A stretch of 12,289 bases of DNA from Acidobacteriaceae bacterium (GTDB lineage: Bacteria; Acidobacteriota; Terriglobia; Terriglobales; Acidobacteriaceae), in the NCBI GenBank assembly GCA_030049955.1, contig JASIJX010000141.1, forward strand, positions 1-12,289, written 5' to 3'. Of the stretch, positions 7,326 to 12,289 are shown piece by piece. Both the position numbers and the translations under genes were made by a program. Position 1 is the first letter of the stretch. Each line of letters begins with the position of its first letter. The notes under the pieces were generated by a model. The model was given only the letters and a program-made list of their open reading frames with translations. It was not told the DNA's origin and did no database searches.

Positions 7326-10300
7326 ATGAAGAAACAGGTTTGGCTGGTTGTTGCGGCCCTGGCCGCATGCTTCTCCTGCGCGGTGCAGGCGCAATCAGCG
7401 ATTGACAAGGCGACGCAGTTTCTGACGCCGCAATCCATAGAAATTCTCAACCGCCTCGGCCAATTCGATCACCTGCCTGCCGGCCAGTGGCGCGCGCACC
7501 CGGGCAACCTTCCGCACGGTGAAAGCCCCACCCTCGACGACTCGTCCTGGCCCATTGCGCAGCACGGGCAAGAGTTTAACGAGGACGCTGTCTGGTTCCG
7601 GCGCTGGATCAAAGTACCCACCAACCTGAACGGCTACGACCTGACCGGCGCCAATATATGGTTCCAGTTCAGCATGCGGTCGACCGAGCGCAGCGATATC
7701 GATGAGATTGTCTATTTCGACGGCCGCCGCGTTGCACTGGGAGCGGATCTCGAGAAGCTCGAGCTCTTCAAGAATGCGAAACCCGGTCAGCGCGTACTGG
7801 TTGCCGTGAAGGTGCTGGGCACGTCCAGCGATAAGCGCTTCGAGGGTGAGAGCGAGGATGTGGAGTTTGCCTCGGACCGGCCGAACCCGCAGGATCTGCA
7901 CGACGAGATGCTCTCGATCGCATATCTCATCCCCAGCGTCTCGAAGCAGATTCCTGCCGACCAAGCACAGTTGCAAAAGGCCGTCGACCAGGTGGATTTC
8001 AAGGCCCTCGATGCTGGCAACCAGAAGCGCTTTGATGCGTCGCTCGCCCAGGCCACGGATACGCTCAACTGCTTCCGGCCGATGCTCTCGCAGGTTGACA
8101 TTCACCTGGACGGCAATGCCCACATCGACGCAGCCTGGCTATGGCCGCGCAGCGAAACCATTGACGTGGTGCATCGCACCTTCGGCACGGCGCTGCAATT
8201 GATGCACGAGTATCCCAAGTACGTCTACACGCAATCGGCCGCGCAATATAACGACTGGATGGCCGATAAGTATCCGCCGATTAACAACGAGATCGCTGAG
8301 CGTATCAAGCAGGGCCGGTGGGAGGTGGTCGGCGGCATGTGGGTTGAGCCCGACCTCAACCTGCCCAGCGGCGAATCCACCGCGCGGTCGATCCTGATCG
8401 GCAAGCGCTGGTACCTCGACCATTATGGCGTCGATGTCCGAATCGGCTGGAACCCGGACAGCTTCGGCTACAACTGGCAACTCCCGCAGATCTACAAGAA
8501 ATCCGGCATTGACTACTTCGTCACGCAGAAGATGAGCTGGAACGACACCAACCAACTCCCGCTCAAGCTCTTCTGGTGGGAGTCGCCGGATGGCAGCAAA
8601 GTTCTTACCTACTTCCCGCATGGGTACGGTGACCGCAACCTGAACCCCGTGCACCTTTCGGCCGAGTTCGCGGATGCGCGAATTAAGGCGCCCGGTCTGC
8701 CGGAGATGATGGACCTTTATGGCGTGGGCGACCACGGCGGCGGCCCAACCCGCGATATGCTCGACCAGGGCACGCACTGGATGCAGCCAAACATGATCGC
8801 GCCGAAGATGGAATTCGGCACCGCGAAATCATACTTCTCGACCGTAGAGAAGGAGATCGCGCCAGAGTCGAAGACCTGGAACTACGCGAGCATTGCGCAG
8901 GGCTACCAGTACCCGCCTGAGCCGCCCGCAGGCGAAATCTCCATTCCAACCTGGAAGGACGAGCTTTACCTTGAGTTCCACCGCGGTGTTTACACCACGC
9001 AGGCAAACATGAAGCGCAACCTGCGCGACGCTCCGGAGTGGACTCTCAACGCCGAGAAGGTGGCATCGCTCGCGTGGCTCGACGGGAATCCGTATCCCGC
9101 GGATGAGCTCACCGACGCATGGAAGAAGATCACGTTCAACGGCTTCCACGATCTCGCAGCCGGCTCGGGCATTGCCGTCATCTATCGCGACGCGCAGAAG
9201 GACTTCGACCAGGTGCACTGGGCGACGAATGAAATCTCGTCGAAGTCGCTCAAGACTATCTCTGAGCGTATCGACACGCATGTAAATGGCGGCGCGGCCG
9301 TGCTGGTCTTCAATCCACTGGCTTGGAACCGCTCGGGCAAGGTCAAGGTCGATGTGCAGATGCCCTCGGACGCAACCGACATCTCGGTGCTCGACGCGCA
9401 CGGCGCCGTGCTGCCTTCCGAGCTTCTTTCGCGCGACGCCGGCACGAGCACCGTTCATCTTCTGGTGCAGGTGCACGACGTGCCCTCGCTCGGCTACGAA
9501 GTGCTTCACGTCGTTCCCGGGAAGCGGGAGTTCGCGAGCGACCTGAAGGTTGAAGGCACAACGATTGAAAATGCCGCACTGCGTGTCGTGGTCGATCCCA
9601 AAACCGGCTGCATCACAAGCCTCTATGACAAGAAGGCCGGCTTTGAAAGCCTTGCGCCCGGCGCCTGCGGCAACCAGTTACAAGCCTTCCACGATTTGCC
9701 CAAGGACTACGACGCCTGGAACATCGATCCCGGCACGTACGACCACCCGCCAGCGATTCCGCCGGCGGACTCCGTAAAGCTGATCAAGCAGACGCCGCTT
9801 CGCGCGATCGTGCGCGTGGAGCGCAAGTGGCAGAGTTCGACCTTCGAGCAGGAGATCGAGCTCGACGCGAACAGCGACGAAGTCGAAATCCACAACGATG
9901 TGGACTGGCACGAGACGCACGTGCTGCTCAAGGCGGCGTTTCCGTTGTCGGCCACGGCGCCGTTTGCCACGTACGAAATCCCGTTCGGCACCATCGAGCG
10001 GCCGACAACGCGCAACAACAGTTGGGAGAAAGCGCGCTTCGAGGTTCCCGCACAGAACTGGGCCGACCTGGGCGACGGACAGCATGGCCTGAGCCTGATC
10101 AACAACAGCAAGTTCGGCTATGACGCGGTGGGAAACATGCTACGGCTCACGCTGCTGCGTTCGCCTACCTCGCCCGACCCCAACGCCGACCGCGGCCAGC
10201 AGCACTTCAGCTACGCGCTGTATCCGCATGCCGGCGACTGGAAGCAGGCGATGACCGTGCGCCACGGCTACGAGTACAACTACGGCCTGACGGCCACGCA

Positions 10301-10610
10301 GGTGGAAGAGCACACCGGCACACTGCCCGCCGAGCACTCCTTCGTGAGCGTCTCTGCAGACGACGTGGTGCTGACTGCGATGAAGAAGGCCGAGGACTCG
10401 AACGCGCTCGTCTTCCACATGTATGAGTGGGCCGGCAAGCAAGCGCAGGTGGCGCTCGATGTGCCGAATGGAGCCACTGGCGCTGTCGAGACCAACCTGA
10501 TCGAGAAGCCGGAGGGCAATCCGCTCACTCTGCATGGAAACCGTGTGGACCTGACGATTCATCCATACGAGATTACGGCGGTGCGCGTGGATTATCCGGC
10601 GGCGCACTGA
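7326..10610 (+). CDS. Secreted GH38 alpha-mannosidase
   Basis: A 1094-residue retaining alpha-mannosidase of glycoside hydrolase family 38, expected to release alpha-linked mannose from oligosaccharides or glycoproteins. It begins with a Sec signal peptide (MKKQVWLVVAALAACFSCAVQAQ, probable cut after VQA), so it should act outside the cytoplasm. Residues about 50-180 resemble a jelly-roll sugar-binding domain (DDSSWP, WFRRWIKVP, YFDGRRVAL). The catalytic domain carries the zinc motif HID (H266, D268) in GNAHIDAAWLWPRSE and WNPDSFGYNW, whose D378 matches the nucleophile and zinc ligand. It also has GVGDHGGGPT (466-475), DELYLEFHRG, and FNGFHDLAAGSG with the third zinc-ligand histidine at H608. 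The C-terminal half shows GH38 beta-domain hallmarks: VLVFNPLAWNR, DKKAGFESL, DAWNIDPGTYDHP, HGLSLINNSKFGYD and FSYALYPHAG. GAAGGGA (7310-7316) lies 9 nt before the ATG. All key catalytic residues appear present. Linkage specificity cannot be read from the sequence. Confidence 0.96.
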   Translation: MKKQVWLVVAALAACFSCAVQAQSAIDKATQFLTPQSIEILNRLGQFDHLPAGQWRAHPGNLPHGESPTLDDSSWPIAQHGQEFNEDAVWFRRWIKVPTNLNGYDLTGANIWFQFSMRSTERSDIDEIVYFDGRRVALGADLEKLELFKNAKPGQRVLVAVKVLGTSSDKRFEGESEDVEFASDRPNPQDLHDEMLSIAYLIPSVSKQIPADQAQLQKAVDQVDFKALDAGNQKRFDASLAQATDTLNCFRPMLSQVDIHLDGNAHIDAAWLWPRSETIDVVHRTFGTALQLMHEYPKYVYTQSAAQYNDWMADKYPPINNEIAERIKQGRWEVVGGMWVEPDLNLPSGESTARSILIGKRWYLDHYGVDVRIGWNPDSFGYNWQLPQIYKKSGIDYFVTQKMSWNDTNQLPLKLFWWESPDGSKVLTYFPHGYGDRNLNPVHLSAEFADARIKAPGLPEMMDLYGVGDHGGGPTRDMLDQGTHWMQPNMIAPKMEFGTAKSYFSTVEKEIAPESKTWNYASIAQGYQYPPEPPAGEISIPTWKDELYLEFHRGVYTTQANMKRNLRDAPEWTLNAEKVASLAWLDGNPYPADELTDAWKKITFNGFHDLAAGSGIAVIYRDAQKDFDQVHWATNEISSKSLKTISERIDTHVNGGAAVLVFNPLAWNRSGKVKVDVQMPSDATDISVLDAHGAVLPSELLSRDAGTSTVHLLVQVHDVPSLGYEVLHVVPGKREFASDLKVEGTTIENAALRVVVDPKTGCITSLYDKKAGFESLAPGACGNQLQAFHDLPKDYDAWNIDPGTYDHPPAIPPADSVKLIKQTPLRAIVRVERKWQSSTFEQEIELDANSDEVEIHNDVDWHETHVLLKAAFPLSATAPFATYEIPFGTIERPTTRNNSWEKARFEVPAQNWADLGDGQHGLSLINNSKFGYDAVGNMLRLTLLRSPTSPDPNADRGQQHFSYALYPHAGDWKQAMTVRHGYEYNYGLTATQVEEHTGTLPAEHSFVSVSADDVVLTAMKKAEDSNALVFHMYEWAGKQAQVALDVPNGATGAVETNLIEKPEGNPLTLHGNRVDLTIHPYEITAVRVDYPAAH

Positions 10611-10633
10611 TGCGCGGTTGAATCGACGCCCCG

Positions 10634-10663
10634 CCTGGCGACGCTTTTGTTCTTATCGCCAGG
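10634..10663. repeat. Inverted repeat between the mannosidase and the next gene
   Basis: CCTGGCGA (10634-10641) and TCGCCAGG (10656-10663) are perfect 8-bp arms around a 14-nt T-rich spacer, in the 87-nt gap after the mannosidase. There is no U-tract after the right arm, so it is not a clear terminator, and the two genes may be co-transcribed. It may be an intercistronic RNA stem or a protein site; it does not resemble the operator element found upstream. Confidence 0.45.
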
Positions 10664-10697
10664 GTGGTGATCACGAACGCAGAATGGGGTGAGGGGG

Positions 10698-12289
10698 ATG
10701 AACCGCCGAAGCTTTTGCCGGAGCCTCCTCGCCGTCCCAGGTCTTGCCAGCATACCCGGCTGGGCACAATTCGCCGCCGGGGCCTGCAAGCCGGTTTCGA
10801 TCCCCGTCTGCTGGGACAGCGCGCGCCGGCTCCGCTTCGTACTCAACGATTTGCTCGACCACCCCTTCTACTGGTGGCCGCGTACGCTGCTCACCTACCC
10901 CATCCGGTTTGAGCAGCCGGTCGATCTTGATCGCCTCGTGCTCACCCGCACGGATACCGGCGAAAAAATTCCCACTCAGTTCTCAAGCATGAAGCGTGGG
11001 GCAGCGGGCGTGGAATCCGCTACCCTCAATTTCTTCTCTGACCTGCCGAGCGGAACGCGGCGCGAGTTTGTGCTTACGGAGACGCCGTCGCGCGCCGCCC
11101 CCACGCCGCCGCAGGTGAGCGAAAGCTTTGAAGGCAACACCATCGTGCTCGACTCCGGTGTAATGCGCATCCGCATTCCCGCCTCGCAGCTTGTTACGGG
11201 AGATGCGCCCGGCCCTATCATGCAGTTCTCGCGTGGCGCTGGCCGCGATGCCAAATGGATCGGCGATTCGGTCCTCTCGATCACAGGCGAACGCGTCACG
11301 CGTATCACCACGCGGCCAATCGAGCAAGGACCGCTCTTCATCGCATATGACATTGCCTACGACACCGCCGGCGGCTCGCGCTACGTTGCGCGCGTTCAAT
11401 TGAACGGCGGCTTCGACTTTATCCGCTTCCAGGAAGACATGGAAGGCATGCGTCCCGGCGTGCATGGCGTGCTCACCACGACGTGGACGGGCTTCAATGT
11501 CACGCATCGGCAGGCGCCCAATCATCCGTTTCCGCTGCCGCCGAAGGTGTTGCCCTACGAGCAGTACCATTGGGAGCGCATCGGCGAGCCGTTCACCTAT
11601 AACCCCGTTGTACTGCCTGACGGCCAGTTGCCTTTCAACCTTGGCATCTATCAGACGTGGACCGCGTTCCACACCGACACCTCAGCCAACTTCTGGGATG
11701 AGCGCTCCGGCGACGCGCTCGGCGTGTTCATTGATAAAGCAGTCGAGTGGCAAGATCACGAGTACGCGAACCACACCGAATCCGAAACCATCCAGGTTCG
11801 CTATCACTACCAGAACGGCCGTTTCTACTGGCGCTGGCCCATCACGCGCGGCGCGCGTTCCTCGTGCATCGGCTTTTACGACCACGAAAAAGACAAGCAG
11901 GCCATGCTCCGGCTTGAACAGGATGCGCAGCCGGTCGAAAAAGACGGTTTCTCTTATCGTGGCGGCCGCGCGTTCACATCACATGCCATGTTCCTCGAGA
12001 ACCGGTATGGCACGCTAGACCTGAATGCGGTTAAAGATTGGGTTCTCGAATATCCCGATGATGGCCGCAGACCTCCAGTGCTCTTCGAGACCGGGATGGT
12101 GAAAGACGCCGACGATCTCGAGCGCCGCATCATGACGTCCGAATACATCGGCACGCTGCCGCTGCTCGGCACCCGCGAAAACGGGGGCATGGGGCCTATT
12201 CCGGGGCGCAGCATCGTCAACTTCAGTCCCGTGCCGAGCCGGCAGATCCAGCTGTGGTGGATCGACGCGTTCAACCGGCTGTGCGCTTC
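10698..12289 (+). CDS. Secreted protein of unknown family with Tat-like signal (3' end missing)
   Basis: The frame is open for 530 complete codons from ATG 10698 to the window edge without a stop, so the protein is longer than 530 residues. The start has GGGGTGAGG (10686-10694) just upstream. The N-terminus MNRRSFCRSLLAVPG with a following hydrophobic run and GWAQ looks like a twin-arginine (Tat) signal peptide, cut probably near residue 23. I do not recognise the family. The mature part is rich in aromatic residues (HPFYWWPRTLLTYP at 55-68; YHYQNGRFYWRWP at 369-381). It contains segments that read as beta-sandwich strands, such as IVLDSGVMRIRIPAS (149-163), a common entry into domains of carbohydrate-active enzymes. 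GEKIPTQF (88-95) distantly recalls the N-terminal domain of rhamnogalacturonan-lyase-like (YetA/PcRGLX) proteins, but this is weak. It follows the mannosidase by 87 nt on the same strand, so a role on the same glycan is plausible. Confidence 0.85.
   Translation, partial: MNRRSFCRSLLAVPGLASIPGWAQFAAGACKPVSIPVCWDSARRLRFVLNDLLDHPFYWWPRTLLTYPIRFEQPVDLDRLVLTRTDTGEKIPTQFSSMKRGAAGVESATLNFFSDLPSGTRREFVLTETPSRAAPTPPQVSESFEGNTIVLDSGVMRIRIPASQLVTGDAPGPIMQFSRGAGRDAKWIGDSVLSITGERVTRITTRPIEQGPLFIAYDIAYDTAGGSRYVARVQLNGGFDFIRFQEDMEGMRPGVHGVLTTTWTGFNVTHRQAPNHPFPLPPKVLPYEQYHWERIGEPFTYNPVVLPDGQLPFNLGIYQTWTAFHTDTSANFWDERSGDALGVFIDKAVEWQDHEYANHTESETIQVRYHYQNGRFYWRWPITRGARSSCIGFYDHEKDKQAMLRLEQDAQPVEKDGFSYRGGRAFTSHAMFLENRYGTLDLNAVKDWVLEYPDDGRRPPVLFETGMVKDADDLERRIMTSEYIGTLPLLGTRENGGMGPIPGRSIVNFSPVPSRQIQLWWIDAFNRLCA

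Noticed and set aside
10983..11672. Antisense open frame (229 codons) opposite the unknown secreted protein
   Set aside because: The plus-strand frame is open for over 530 codons with a signal peptide and ribosome binding site; the antisense frame has neither.
11464..12018. Plus-strand open frame in another phase inside the unknown secreted protein
   Set aside because: Its translation is Arg/Ser/Thr-rich, low-complexity sequence typical of an out-of-phase reading of GC-rich coding DNA.
1..12289. Mobile elements, CRISPR arrays, tRNA genes or riboswitches
   Set aside because: No transposase, integrase, regularly spaced repeats, cloverleaf or recognisable riboswitch core was seen on either strand by reading.

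Overview
The window looks like chromosomal DNA of a high-GC, Gram-negative soil or gut bacterium, most likely an acidobacterium of the Terriglobia type. This is an inference from gene style. The large TonB-dependent receptor has a carboxypeptidase-regulatory-like N-terminal domain (Oar-like), and the regulator has an N-terminal winged helix, one membrane span and a C-terminal extracytoplasmic domain. Both types are very common in that phylum. No mobile element, CRISPR array, tRNA or rRNA was recognised.

Layout: (1) 1-921, the 3' three quarters of alanine racemase (alr), cut by the window edge. (2) 1009-1662, a cytidylate-kinase-like P-loop protein with a very strong ribosome binding site. (3) 1663-2038, a long non-coding region with a palindromic operator-like element at 1795-1814. 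(4) 2039-5494, an Oar-like TonB-dependent outer-membrane receptor ending at a textbook intrinsic terminator (5521-5552). (5) 5617-6933 on the minus strand, a membrane-anchored ToxR/CadC-like one-component regulator converging on the receptor. (6) 6934-7325, a divergent control region carrying a second copy of the operator element and a perfect 16-bp hairpin. (7) 7326-10610, a secreted GH38 alpha-mannosidase. (8) 10698 to the window end, an unrecognised secreted protein with a Tat-like signal peptide, open for 530 codons and cut by the window edge.

Items 3 to 8 read as one glycan-utilisation locus. The receptor would import an oligosaccharide or glycopeptide, the secreted mannosidase would remove alpha-mannose from it, and the unknown Tat-exported protein may act on the same glycan. 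The regulator gene sits between the two control regions. The strongest new observation is a nearly identical 26/27-nt element (22 identical positions, one single-base gap) upstream of both the receptor and the mannosidase. It is built on TTAC(G/T)GT-N6/7-AC(C/G)GTAA and lies 200 to 225 nt before each start codon. It is a good candidate for the binding site of the encoded regulator. No SusD-like partner lies inside the window, so this differs from a Bacteroidetes Sus-type locus. Alr and the kinase-like gene are housekeeping neighbours with no evident link to the glycan genes.
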